Below, in pieces: positions 11,690 through 21,740 of a stretch of DNA of 64,000 bases. This DNA comes from Balaenoptera acutorostrata (lineage: Eukaryota; Chordata; Mammalia; Artiodactyla; Balaenopteridae). Under the pieces are notes generated by a model, which was not told the DNA's origin, ran no database searches, and saw nothing but the letters and a program-made list of their open reading frames with translations. Made by a program: the position numbers and the translations under genes. The stretch lies in contig NC_080078.1 in NCBI RefSeq assembly GCF_949987535.1, forward strand, positions 29,532,942-29,596,941, in the 5' to 3' direction. Numbering within the stretch: the stretch's first letter is position 1; each line of letters opens with the position of its first letter.

Positions 11690-12350
11690 CTGGTGTTTGG
11701 GGCACCTGGAAAGACAGTGGTGCAAGAGATGGAGGGCCTCCGTGAAACAAGTCAGACCGAGAAAGACCACTATCATATGATGTCACTCACATGTGGAATT
11801 TTTTTTTTTTTGGCTGCGCCGTGCTGCACGCGGATCCCAGTTCCCTGACCAGGGATTGAACCAGCGCCCCGCCCCGCCTCCCCGCGCCCCTGCATTGGAA
11901 GTGCGAAGTCCCAACCACTGGACTGCCAGGGAAGTCTCTCATACGTGGAATCTGAAAAAAAAAAAAAATCACCAAACTCATAGAAAAAGGGAACAGATTG
12001 ACAGTTGCCAGAAGCCAGGGGTGGGGTGTGTGTGAAGTGGGTGAAGGTGGTCAAAGTGTACAAACTTCCAGTTATAAAATAAATAGGTCCTGGGGAGGTA
12101 ATGTACAGCATGGTGACCATAGTTAATAATAATACTGCATCGTATATTTGAAAGCTGCTAGGAGAATAGATCTTAAAAGTTCTCATCACAAGGAAGAAAA
12201 GATTTGTAATTATGTGTGGTGATGGATGTTAACTGCACTTATTGTGGCGATCATTTTGCAGTATGTACAAATATGGAATCATTATGTTGTACACCTGAAA
12301 CTAATATATAATGTTATATGTCAGTTACATCTCCATACAAAAATATTAAG
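11690..12350 (+). mobile_element. Older L1 3' region, sense, interrupted by a SINE
   Basis: Contains tgacagttgccagaagcca, ggtaatgtacagcatggtga, agttctcatcacaagg and ttatgttgtacacctgaaac, the usual older-L1 3'UTR order. A second such copy is at 26800-27020. Confidence 0.75.
11800..11937 (-). mobile_element. Short CHR-type SINE, antisense, inside L1
   Basis: Contains ggctgcgccgtgctgcac, gaccagggattgaacc and ccactggactgccaggg, with a C-rich 20 bp expansion around 11863-11885. Imperfect target duplication ctcacatgtggaat / ctcatacgtggaat. Confidence 0.9.
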
Positions 12351-12599
12351 GAAAAGTGGCCAGGGGCCTCTGTGGGTGCTCCAAGGGAAGAGAGGAACCT
12401 GCATGGAGACCTTGGCTGGGAAGTGGAGGTGGGAAGTTGGCTGTTCCCTTTCAGACTAGGGAGGGCCAGGTGTTGCTTGGAAATGCTTATTTTTGTTTTG
12501 TGGGTTGCGGCTCTGTAGGAGGCTACATTGGAGGGAAAGGCTCTGAGGTTCAACAGCCTGAAAGATACAGGTCTGGGTGATCTAAAAGGCTCTAAGCAC

Positions 12600-12785
12600 C
12601 AAGAAGCTCTCCACAGCGTGGTGACTAAACCTGGAGCCAGGCAGCCTGGGTTCAAATTACCACTGCTACCATTACTAGCTGTGTGACTTTTGGCAACTTG
12701 CTTAATCTCTCTGGGCTCCAATGGCTACATCTGTAAAGTAGAGATGATAATACTTCCCTCACAGGGTTGTTGGGAGCACCATTTG
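12600..12785 (+). mobile_element. MIR SINE
   Basis: Contains ggcagcctgggttcaaat, agctgtgtgacttttggca, ctctctgggctccaatgg and cagggttgttgggag. Confidence 0.85.
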
Positions 12786-13099
12786 TTAAATAAATATGAT
12801 TCTGGGATTCAGGCTCCACCCACACCGCCCCTTCTCCCCAGCCAGGGCTGTTGGAATGGATCCCAGAGAACAAAGCTCTTCTGTGCCATGAAGACATTTG
12901 TTTCCGGGAAGCTACAGCCGTTAGAAAGAGCCAGGGATGATTGCAAAATCACAGGGTACTCATTATTGATTCATTATCTATCTCCTGCTCCCAACCAGAA
13001 CATAAAATCCAGGGGAGTTGGGACTTTGCCCTTCGTTTTGTTACCCCAGCTCTAGGCCCTGGAACAGTCCTGGCACCCAGGACACATCAGCTGAGGGAG

Positions 13100-13330
13100 T
13101 GAGAAGGCTGTGCGACAGTCTCAGGAGTCAGCTGGACTTGGTTCAAATCCCATCTCCAGGCACCTTCTTGCTGTGTGACTTGGGGCTCGTTACTTAACCT
13201 CTCTGGGCCTCAGATGCCTCATCTGTAAAACAGGAGGTTTTTTTTTAAAGAAAAGGAGATAATGGATATGAAAGTGTCCAGTGTCCAGCACCCAGCAGGG
13301 GTAGGGTTAGTGTTAATGTTTCCCATCACT
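13100..13330 (+). mobile_element. MIR SINE
   Basis: Contains ttggttcaaatcccatctcc, tgctgtgtgacttgggg, taacctctctgggcctcag and catctgtaaaacagg. Confidence 0.85.
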
Positions 13331-14094
13331 ATCATCCATCATCGTCCTCCTTCTTCTGCACTGGGGGTTTATTCTGCATCCTTGGCCCATTGCTGTGGTC
13401 AGGGTATATCTTGTTAAATAGAACCACAGGCACACGGCGTGTCATTTAGGTGGTGTTATTGAGGGGATCAGGCCTCTCATCCTGAGGACCTGTTTTTCCC
13501 TGCAGTTAATGGGCCACCCCCCCAAGCAGGTAACAAAGTTCTCACTCTAGGCAGGCCAGGAAAGGCCCCCACTTGCTACTTCTTCTGGGCCTGGTGAAGA
13601 CAGAGGTCTGGCTAGTTTGGGGACAGTTTCCCACACCTCCAGGGGAAAGGCTGACCCATGTAATTGCAGGTTTGGGGAAACTCACCCCCAGGGCCTCCAC
13701 CTGGGCCACTGTCTGTAGGTGCCATCGCTTTGGTGCACCAGGCAGGTAGCATTGCCAGACAGAATAGAGAACGCCCAGTTAAATGTGAGTTTCAGACCAA
13801 CGAGTGATTTTTTTTTTTTTTTTTAGTTTAAGTATGTCTTGTACAATGCTGAGAATATATTACAAGTCTGCAACACTGCAACATTCGGGACATACTTATA
13901 CTAAACAATTACTTGCTGTTTATCTGAAATTCAAATTAACTGGGAGTCTTGTGTTTTTATTTGCTACATCTGGCAACTCCACCAAGGCCTCTCTCTGCCC
14001 CTGAATTCACCCCATTTCAGCTCCAGCGTGGCAGCAGCAGAAGCAAAGGGCTTATCCAGGGCCAGAGCCTGGGCAAGGGCAGTGAGCTAGGATC

Positions 14095-14255
14095 TGGGCA
14101 CGGGGAGGACCTCGCCTGTCCCCGGCCTCAGTTTCCCCATCTGTGTAACTCAACAGGAAGAATCTCGGCTGCACAGGGCTTTTGCAAGGATGAATCGTGT
14201 GATGTGTGTGGGAAAAGTATTTTGGAAATGAAAAAGGTGTTATGGAAACATTAGT
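14095..14255 (+). mobile_element. Probable MIR fragment
   Basis: Contains cctcagtttccccatctgtg and gcttttgcaaggatgaa; the 5' half is missing or decayed. Confidence 0.5.
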
Positions 14256-14844
14256 TACCAGAATTCATTGTTATGAATAACACAGATCAGTCAGTGGAGG
14301 CTGTTTCTAGCAACTGGTTTCCTTTTTTTCTTTTTTTTTTTTTGGTTTCCTTTTTTGAAAATTAGTTTTCCTAAACCAGCAATTTGTGTTTGTTCTTAAA
14401 ATGTTAGAAAATGGAAAGTAGCAAAAGGAGAAGAAAAATTCTTAATTCTCCTCACTCAGAGACAACTATTTATCACGTTCTTTTATCCTTGAAAAAGTGT
14501 GAAGACATTTTTCCAGGTGTATGTATTCTTTTTTTTTTTTCCTTTTTAACAAAAAATGGGATTATAGCCTGCATTCTTTCATGCAAACTGTTTTTCTCCC
14601 CTGGCTGCTGAAATTTCAGAATATACCCAGAGGACGTCTTCCCCTTTCTGTCTGGTTCATGTGATGCCAGGGGTGTTGGCATATAATGTGTCCACTTCCC
14701 AGATCTTGTTCTGGGCCCTTTCAGGTTAGAATACAGCTGCAAAATCTTCAGTGGGAAGAGAAACAGTCACAGATGTATGTATAATGGCCCCCCCTCTGCT
14801 ATGTCCTCACAGAGCATACGTGAGATGCCTGGTTTACTTTTATT

Positions 14845-15625
14845 TTTTTAATTGAGATAAAATCACATAATATAAAGTTTAACATTTTAGCCATTTTAAA
14901 CTCTACAATTCAGTAAACTTCACAATTCAAAATATTGCACAACCTTCACCATTATTGGCTTCCAGAACATTTTTAGCAGCCCCCAAAAGAAACCCCATAC
15001 CTATTACCCCACTCCTTCCAGCCCCTGGCAACCACCAATCAGCTTTCCGTATCTATAGAGTTTTCCTATTCTTGAAATTTCATATAAATGGAATCATATG
15101 ATATGTGACCTTTTGTGTCTGGCTTCTTTCACTTAGCATCATGTTTTCAAGGTCCATCCACACTGTCGCAGGTATCAGTATTTCACTTCTTTTTATGATC
15201 AAATAATATTCCATCATAAGGGTATACCACATTTTGTTTATCCGTGCATCAGTTAGTGGACATTTGGGTTATTTCCATCTTTTGATTATTGTGAATAATG
15301 CTGCTATGAACATTCCTGTGCAAATTTTTGTTTGGATACCTGTTTTCAATTCTTTTGTTTATATACCAGGGTTAGAATAGTGGCTGCACCATTTTATATT
15401 CCCACCAGCAATGTATGAGGGTTTCGATTTCTTCACATCCTCCCCAACACTTGTCATTTTCCATTAAAACAAACAAAAAAATTTTTTATGACCACCATAG
15501 TGGGTATGAAGTGGTTTCTCATTGTGGTTTTGATTTGCATTTCCCTGATGACTAAAGATGTTGAGCATCTTTTCATGTGCTTGTTGGTGTTTGTATATCT
15601 TCTTTGTAGAAACGTCTATTCAAGT
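14845..15625 (-). mobile_element. L1 3' region, antisense
   Basis: Reversed L1 3'UTR and ORF2 end: attgagataaaatcacataa, ccattttaaactctacaatt, cttagcatcatgttttcaag, aaataatattccatcataag, gaacattcctgtgcaaat, tgatttgcatttccctgat. All decayed. Confidence 0.85.
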
Positions 15626-15639
15626 TCTTTGCCAATTTT

Positions 15640-15795
15640 TTGTTTAAGTTAAATTTGTGTGTGTGTGTGTGGTAAAATATACATAACATAAAATTTATCA
15701 TTTCAACCATTTTAAGTGTACAGTTCAGTGGCATCAAGTACATTCACAATATTGTGCAATCATCACCACTATCCATCTCTAAAACTTTTTTTTAA
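15640..15795 (-). mobile_element. L1 3' end fragment, antisense
   Basis: Begins with a short (TG)n run, then ggtaaaatatacataacata, agtgtacagttcagtggca and caatcatcaccactatcca. A second L1 end abutting the first. Confidence 0.75.
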
Positions 15796-15930
15796 AAAAA
15801 GACTATTTTTTAAAAGCAGTTTTAGGTTTACAGCAAACTTAAGAGGAAGGCACGGAAAGTTCCCTTATACCCCCTGTCCCCACAAATGCATAGCCTCCCC
15901 CATTATCAACATCCCCCACTAGAGTGGTAC

Positions 15931-16411
15931 TGAGACAGGCTGGGACCTGGGACTTGGGACCCTTTGCTGCAGTGCTTGCACCTGGACAAACGTCTCCTTG
16001 AGCAACAAAATACGAAGAAACTATATGGGACTAAAAATAGCTGTGTGCATGTACACTTGGGGCAAATTATGGACAACAAGATACAAAAGGACCAAAAACC
16101 CAACTGCCACTTCTGAAGAGTCCCGAGCAAAAACAGGGTACTGTGCATGCACCCTGCACACAACACCACCAAAAGGGTGGGCAAACCACCTAAGCTACTC
16201 CTTCTGCCCAACCCCCGGTCCCGCCCCTACCCTCACCCCATATCAGGAATCAGCCTACCACCCGCCTCGGGGAGCGACCAAGGGCATCTATTACTTGTTT
16301 TCACTCCCTCCTGCTGCAGCAGGAACCCCAATAAAGCCTTACCTAAATTTCTTTTCTGGCCTCTTATCAATTTCTATTGATTAGGGAAGGCCAAGAACCT
16401 GATGGGTAACA
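15931..16411 (+). mobile_element. Solo LTR of an ERV1-type endogenous retrovirus
   Basis: 481 bp starting TGAGAC and ending GTAACA, flanked by gtac (15927-15930) and gtat (16412-16415), a 4 bp target duplication with one change. An AATAAA is at 16330-16335. No internal retroviral sequence is present, so this is a product of LTR-LTR recombination. Sense orientation is inferred from the poly(A) signal. Confidence 0.75.
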
Positions 16412-16845
16412 GTATGTTTGTTACAATTGATGAACCTACACTGACACATCATCATCACCCAAGTCCATAGTTTATATTAGGGTTCACTCTTGATGTTGGA
16501 CATTCAATGGGTTTGGACAAATATAATGACATGTATCCATCATAATACTATACAGAGTATTTTCACTGCCCTAAAATTACTCTGTGCTCTGCCTATTCAT
16601 TTCATCCTGACCCTCACCCTCACCCTAATTCCTGGCAACTGCTGATCTTTTTACTGGCTCCATGGTTTTGCCTTTCACCAGCACTTTTTCACCATCCCAA
16701 TGCCCATTTAAAAAATTGGGTTGATGTCTTTTTGTTGTTGACTTGTAAGGGTGCTTTATAAAATCTGGATACTAGATCCTGATCAAATGTACGATTTGCA
16801 AATATTTTCTCCCATTCTGTGGATTGTCTTTTCACTCTCTCGATA

Positions 16846-17333
16846 CAGGCATACTTTATTTTATGCTGCTTTGCTTTATTGTGCTTTGTGGACGTAGCAT
16901 TTTTTTTTTTAGAAATTGAAGGTTTGTGGCAACCCTGCGTTAAGCAAGTCTATTGAAGCCATTTTCTCAAGAGCATTTGCTTATTTTGTGTCCCTCTGTC
17001 ACATTTTGGTAATTTCCGAAATATTTCAAACTTTTCCATTACTATTATATTTGTTATGGTGATCTGTGATCGGTGATCTTTGACGTTACTACTAAGACTA
17101 GCTGAAGACTCAGATGATGGTTAGCAGTTTTTAGCCATAAAGTATGTTTAAATTAAGGTATGTACTTTTTGTTTAGACATAATGCTATTGCACACAATAG
17201 ACTATAGTAGTGTGTAAACATAACTTTAATATTCACTGGGAAACTAAAAAATTCGTGTGAGTCACTTTATTGCAATATTCACTTTATTGTGGTGGTCTGG
17301 AACTGAACCCATAATATAGCCGAAGTATGCTAT
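16846..17333. mobile_element. Tigger1-type (TcMar) internally deleted DNA transposon
   Basis: Left end caggcatactttatttta, then ttgaaggtttgtggcaaccc and cacattttggtaatttc; right end cactgggaaactaaaaaattc, gtggtctggaactgaaccc, gaagtatgctat. TA target duplication at 16844-16845 and 17334-17335. The transposase region is missing: 488 bp instead of about 2.4 kb. Confidence 0.92.
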
Positions 17334-17765
17334 TAGTGTCCTTTTATGCACAAAAGTTTTTAATCTTGATGAAGTTCAATTTATCTATTTTTTCCTTTTG
17401 TTGCTTGTGCTTTTGATGTCATATTTGAGAAACCATTGCCTAATCCAAGATCATGAGGATTTACACTTTTGTTTCCTTCTAAGAGTTTTATAGTTTTTCC
17501 ATTTTGAATTCATTTTTTTCTATAGTGTGAGGTAGGGATCCAGCTTCATTGTTTTGCATGTGAGTATCCAGTTGTTCCAGCACCACTTGCTGTAAAGACT
17601 CTTTTCCCATGGAATGGTCTTGATATCTTTCTCAAAAACCCATTGCCCACAGATGTATGGGTTTATATCTGGAATCTCAATTTTATTTCATTGGTTTATA
17701 CGTCTGTTCTTATGCCCATAACACATGCTTTGATTACTGTAGCTTTGTACTGAATAATAACTTTT

Positions 17766-18060
17766 TTTTTTTTTTTTTAATTTTTATTTATTTATTTATG
17801 GCTGTGTTGGGTCTTCGTTTCTGTGCGAGGGCTTTCTCTAGTTGCGGGGAGCGGGGGCCACTCTTCATCGCGGTGCGCGGGCCTCTCACTATCGCGACCT
17901 CTCTTGTTGCGGAGCCCAGGCTCCAGACGCGCAGGCTCAGTAGTTGTGGCTCACGGGCCCAGTTGCTCCGCGGCATGTGGGATCTTCCCAGACCAGGGCT
18001 CGAACCCGTGTCCCCTGCATTAGCAGGCAGATTCTCAACCACTGCGCCACCAGGGAAGCC
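17766..18060 (-). mobile_element. Long CHR SINE, antisense, inside L1
   Basis: Contains ggctgtgttgggtcttcg, cggtgcgcgggcctctcact, gctcgaacccgtgtcccctg and ccactgcgccaccaggg. Target duplication ctgaataataactttt at 17750 and 18061. Confidence 0.95.
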
Positions 18061-18259
18061 CTGAATAATAACTTTTGAAATTAAGAAGTGTGAGTCCTCC
18101 GACTTTGTTCTTTTTCAAAATTGTTTTGGTTATTCAGAGTCCCTTGCAATTCCATATGAATTTTAGGGCCTGCTTATCTATTTCTGCCAAAGAGGCAGTT
18201 GGGATTTAGATAGAGATTACATTGGATCTCTACATAAGTTTGGGGAGTATTACCATCCA

Positions 18260-18600
18260 TGATGGTTAGTTTTATGTGTCAACTTGGCTAGGCTATAGTA
18301 TCCAGTAATTCAAGTAAACGCTAATTTAGGTGTTGCTGTGAAGGTATTTTGTAGATGTGGTTAACTTCTACAACAAGTTGACTTTAAGGAGATTATTTTG
18401 GTAATTTGGGCCTTATCCAACCAGTTGAATGGCCTTAAGAGCAAAACTGAGGTTTCCCAGAAGAATTCCACCTATGGACTAGAGCTTCAGCTCCTGCTCA
18501 GGAGTTTCGTATCTATCTCTCTATCTATATCTATGTATCTATGTGTCTATGTATCTATCTATCTCTGGTTCCATTTCTCTGATAGAACTCCGATATACCA
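18260..18600 (+). mobile_element. LTR-like element (TG...CA ends) inside L1, with ATCT microsatellite
   Basis: Starts tgatggttagttttatgtg, tcaacttggctaggctat, gtgttgctgtgaagg; later ggccttatccaaccagttga; ends with tctgatagaact...taccA. A (TATC)n run at 18506-18570 sits where related copies have a TA-rich stretch. Probably an ERVL/MLT-class LTR; the exact family was not determined. Confidence 0.55.
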
Positions 18601-19135
18601 CATGAATATCTTCCCATTTATTTAGGTCTTCTTTAATTTCCTTCAGCAACATTCAGTGAAGAAATCTTAAACTTCCTTAGTTAAACTGTTTTCTGCATTT
18701 TGTTTTTGTATTGTTCCTTGCTAGTGTATAGAAATGCCACTGATTTTTTAAATGTTGATCTAGTATCCTGCCACTTACAGAACTTGTTTATTTGCACTTA
18801 TAGTTTTTGTGGATTCCTTAGGATTTTCTATATACAAGATGATGTCATCTACAAATAGAGATAGTTTTACTCCTTCCTTTCCAATCTGGATGCTTTTTAT
18901 TTCTTTTTCTTGCCTAATTGCTCTGGCTAGAACTTCTAGTACAGTGTTGAATAGAAGTTGTGAAAGCAGACATCCTTGCTTGTACTTGATCTCAAGGGGG
19001 AAAGCATCCTGTCTTTCACCATGGAGATGATGTTTGCTGTGGGCTTTTCGTAGATGCTCTTTATCAGGTTGTGGAAGTGTCTTTCTATTCCAAGTTTGTT
19101 GAGTGTCTTTATATCTCGAAAAGGTGTTGGATTTG

Positions 19136-19266
19136 GGGGACTTCCCTGGTGGTCCAGTGGTTAAGACTCCACACTTCCACTGCAGGGCGTGCGGGTTTGA
19201 CCCCTGGTTGGGGAACTAACTAAGGTCCCACATGCTGTGTGGTATGGCCAAAAAATGAAAAAAAAA
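19136..19266 (+). mobile_element. Short CHR-type SINE, sense, inside L1
   Basis: Contains gacttccctggtggtccagt, gcgggtttgacccctgg, ctgtgtggtatggcc and poly-A. Near-perfect duplication aaggtgttggattt / aaggttttggattt. GGGACTTCCC at 19137-19146. Confidence 0.95.
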
Positions 19267-19637
19267 AAGGTTTTGGATTTTGTCATATGCTTTTTCTGTG
19301 TCTACTGATGACACAGAAAAAGATGATCATGTGGCTGGTTTACTTTTCTTCCCTTCTTGGAAGCGTTGGGTTGGAAATTCCAACTCTGTGGTTTTTTCAG
19401 GGATCAAAAAAGGGTTACAGTTTTATAGCTCTCCCCATAAATAATCGCAAACTCACAGATGCAGTAAGTATTTAGGACAGATGAGAAAACAAAACCAGCT
19501 CCTGTTATGGCTCAGCAGTTGGGGGGAGAAAAACGAATGAAGATGGCTTAGCAATGAGTAAAAGAGAAGGAAATTCAGGTGTGCGATTGCTTTTCCCTCA
19601 GTAGAAAGGAAGAAGGAAAGAAGAGGATGGGGGAGAG

Positions 19638-19662
19638 GGAGGAAGGAAGGAAGGAAGGAAGG
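19638..19662. repeat. (GGAA)n microsatellite
   Basis: Five to six clean ggaa units inside a longer purine-rich stretch from about 19600. Confidence 0.85.
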
Positions 19663-20425
19663 CTGTTTCTTCAAGATTTTGCTCTGACAGATTTTCTGTA
19701 GGGCTCACCTCTTGCTATCAATGGTCTGTGATACTCTGGGTTAATGTCAAGACATCAGGTGTTGGGCACAATACAGCTTTCTCTATAGTTTTAAAACAAG
19801 AAAAGATTGGCATCCCTAATAACATCTACGTGGCACCTTCTCATGCTGGGGAGAACTTTGAAATCCCCTCCTTTAATTGAGTAATACGTCCAGGGCTGGT
19901 AGTAATACGTGGCTGCTGGTAGCTGGGTCCACGTGGTGAAAGGTGGTAAGAGCTTTGGGCAGGGAAGAAGGGGACAGTTTGCTGTAAGACACTGGGCAAG
20001 TCACTCTCTGCCTGGGTCTCAGTGTAAAGGGGGGAGGGTCCCACCACCAGAGGAGTTCTGGGATCCAGGTCTATGAATCCGCAAGGGGGATCCTAGGCTC
20101 CCCGCCCAGGTGGCTTTTCTCTAGGTAACCACGTTAGGGTTCCGCCCATTCTCCAGGACTCTGTACTCTCAAAGCCACATCAGCTCATCAGTGCCCTGTA
20201 ATGACTTCCCAGGGGGCCCTGCTGGATCAGGGCTGCTATCATTACTGTAGCAGCATAATGGGGGCTCTTATCAGATACGCAGCACCTGTTTAGGGGCAGA
20301 GGGTTTTGCTGAAACCGTAGTTACTGATTTCCAGTTTTCAGTGATGGAGTGAGAAAGCACCTAGGGGCCACGGGCCACCCTGGGGGCATACAAAGTACAA
20401 TAGTTACCAGATAGGGTAAGTTTTT

Positions 20426-20496
20426 GTTTTTTTTTTTTAGCATCTTTATTGGAGTATAATTGCTTTACAATGGTGAGTTAGTTTCTGCTTTATAAC
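20426..20496 (-). mobile_element. Very short 5'-truncated L1 3' end, antisense
   Basis: About 70 bp: poly-T, agcatctttattggagtata, attgctttacaatggtg. Target duplication agggtaagtttt at 20413-20424 and 20497-20508. Lies 200 bp upstream of the LITAF CpG island. Confidence 0.9.
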
Positions 20497-20524
20497 AGGG
20501 TAAGTTTTATTTAACGCAATCTGT

Positions 20525-20680
20525 GTTAAACGCTTTGCCTGCATTAGCTCACCTAATTCTCCCATAGATCTTATGAGATATGCACTGTTATGCCCATTTT
20601 ACAGATAGGAGACTGAGGCTCAGAGAAAGTGGGCACTTGGCCAAAGGCACATAGAGCATCTTGGGCTGTCTGGATGCGTC
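20525..20680 (-). mobile_element. MIR SINE, antisense
   Basis: Contains tgcattagctcacctaattc, cattttacagataggagact and gaggctcagagaaagtggg. Confidence 0.75.
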
Positions 20681-20709
20681 TGAATGTACAGAAATTTGTT
20701 ATGGGGAGA

Positions 20710-21740
20710 GAAGGGCCGCCCTCCGGAGGGCAGGGAGCACTGGATCCCTTGGCGCGGGATCTGGAACTCGAGGGTGGGGGTCCGCGTAGTCTGAGGGTGG
20801 GGAAGAAGGAATGCCAGACATGGGGGACCCATGAGAGCCGGGGAGAGCAGGGGGTGGAAATCAGGAGGGGAGATTCAAGGGTGTCCGGGCACGTGGCGGG
20901 GATCGACGAGCAGGGGCAGAATCCGAAAGGGGAGACATCAGGCGAGTGGGGTCTGGGCTGAAACTGGGGGTTCCAGGGAGTGAACGGGGTCTGGGGTGTA
21001 ACCCGGGGTGTTTCGAGGGTAGTGGGAGATCGGAGGGGTGGAGGGGAAGGGCAGAAGCCGGAGGGTCGCAGGTCCCTGGCGGGCTCTCAGGCCTGGGTTA
21101 GCGGACCCCGCAGGTGGCTGGGCGCGGGTCCGGACCGCGCGCGGAGGCGTGGAGAAGCCGGAAGCCGAAGCCGCAGCGTCCCGCCCCGGCCTGTCCAGCT
21201 CCCGCCCCCGCCGCCCGGAGCTCCTCCCCGCCGCCCGCCCGCCAGCCCGCCAGCCTGCACCGCCAGCTCAGACCTCCCGGCTCGACTGGCTGCGCGGGCG
21301 GCGGTGAGTGCGGCGCGGGAGGGCGGGCGGCCGGGGCGCGGGTCGGGGGCGCGGATGGGGGCGGGCAGCGGCCGGGGCGCGGATCGGGGGTACCCCGGGC
21401 CGGCGGTGGGGAGCGAGCGGGCTCCGTGCGGCGCGAGCACCTGCTCCGGGCTCCACGCGGGTCGTGGCGGCCGGGAACCCTGACGGGTCCCCGGGGTCGA
21501 GGTGGGGTGGAGGGCGTCGAGGTCCCGCCTCGATCTTCCGTGCGGGGCCGGTGAGGCCGGGTTTCCAGCCTCTCGGCGCCTGTTCCCGCCGCGGGACGGG
21601 CTGGTTCCGTTCCTGCTCTGCTAAGTGGGCAGATCGCCCGCAGATCGCGCGCGGTGGGGTCGTCCCGCCCCAACCTGAAAGCGCGCCCCTTCCTACTCGC
21701 GGGGCCGCCTCCCCGGAGAGGACGCCCCGAGGCTTTTCAG
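20710..21740 (+). promoter_or_regulatory. LITAF: CpG-island promoter of LITAF
   Basis: About 1 kb of very GC-rich, CpG-dense sequence in an otherwise CpG-poor window, with many GC-box-like tracts (for example around 21180-21260) and no clear TATA box. It encloses the predicted non-coding first exon and its donor at 21304. TATA-less CpG-island promoters usually give dispersed start sites. The exact transcription start cannot be fixed from sequence. Long open frames on both strands here are a by-product of high GC and are not called as genes. Confidence 0.85.
21170..21303 (+). other. LITAF: LITAF exon 1 (non-coding 5'UTR), 5' end approximate
   Basis: A strong donor, GCG|gtgagt, sits at 21303/21304 in the middle of the CpG island, downstream of a Pro/Cys-codon-like C-rich leader with no ATG. 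LITAF is known to have an untranslated first exon separated from the ATG exon by a large intron, which fits the 22,955 bp gap to the exon 2 acceptor at 44258. The 3' end rests on the splice consensus. The 5' end is a guess within the island, and other first exons may exist. Confidence 0.55.

Larger units (their letters stand above)
15796..19345 (-). mobile_element. L1 body, antisense, interrupted by five later insertions
   Basis: L1 sequence resumes across each insertion: 15796-15930, 16412-16845, 17334-17765, 18061-18259, 18601-19135 and 19281-19345. Diagnostic pieces include acatttgggtt-type ORF2 codons in reverse, gatcctgatcaaatgt, atgcacaaaagtttttaatc, ctgtagctttgtactgaata, gatgatgtcatctacaaata and tgtcatatgctttttctg. 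No open frame survives. Confidence 0.85.
1..20709. other. 5' intergenic region, no gene recognised
   Basis: No exon-like conserved reading frame was found on either strand. The longer open frames translate SINE or low-complexity sequence. Stretches without a called repeat (for example 860-1370, 2690-3150, 4780-5000, 5160-5840, 6205-6545, 7230-7860, 8420-9130, 9840-10320, 11170-11690, 12790-13090, 13335-14090, 14260-14840, 19350-20420) contain nothing I can name beyond old, decayed repeat-like sequence. Confidence 0.7.

Noticed and set aside
16147..16380. 77-codon frame in the solo LTR
   Set aside because: LTR sequence with no retroviral coding domain. No internal gag/pol/env is present anywhere in the window.
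14845..19345. A block of repeated, spaced motifs resembling an organised array
   Set aside because: It is one L1 with nested insertions, not a CRISPR or satellite array.
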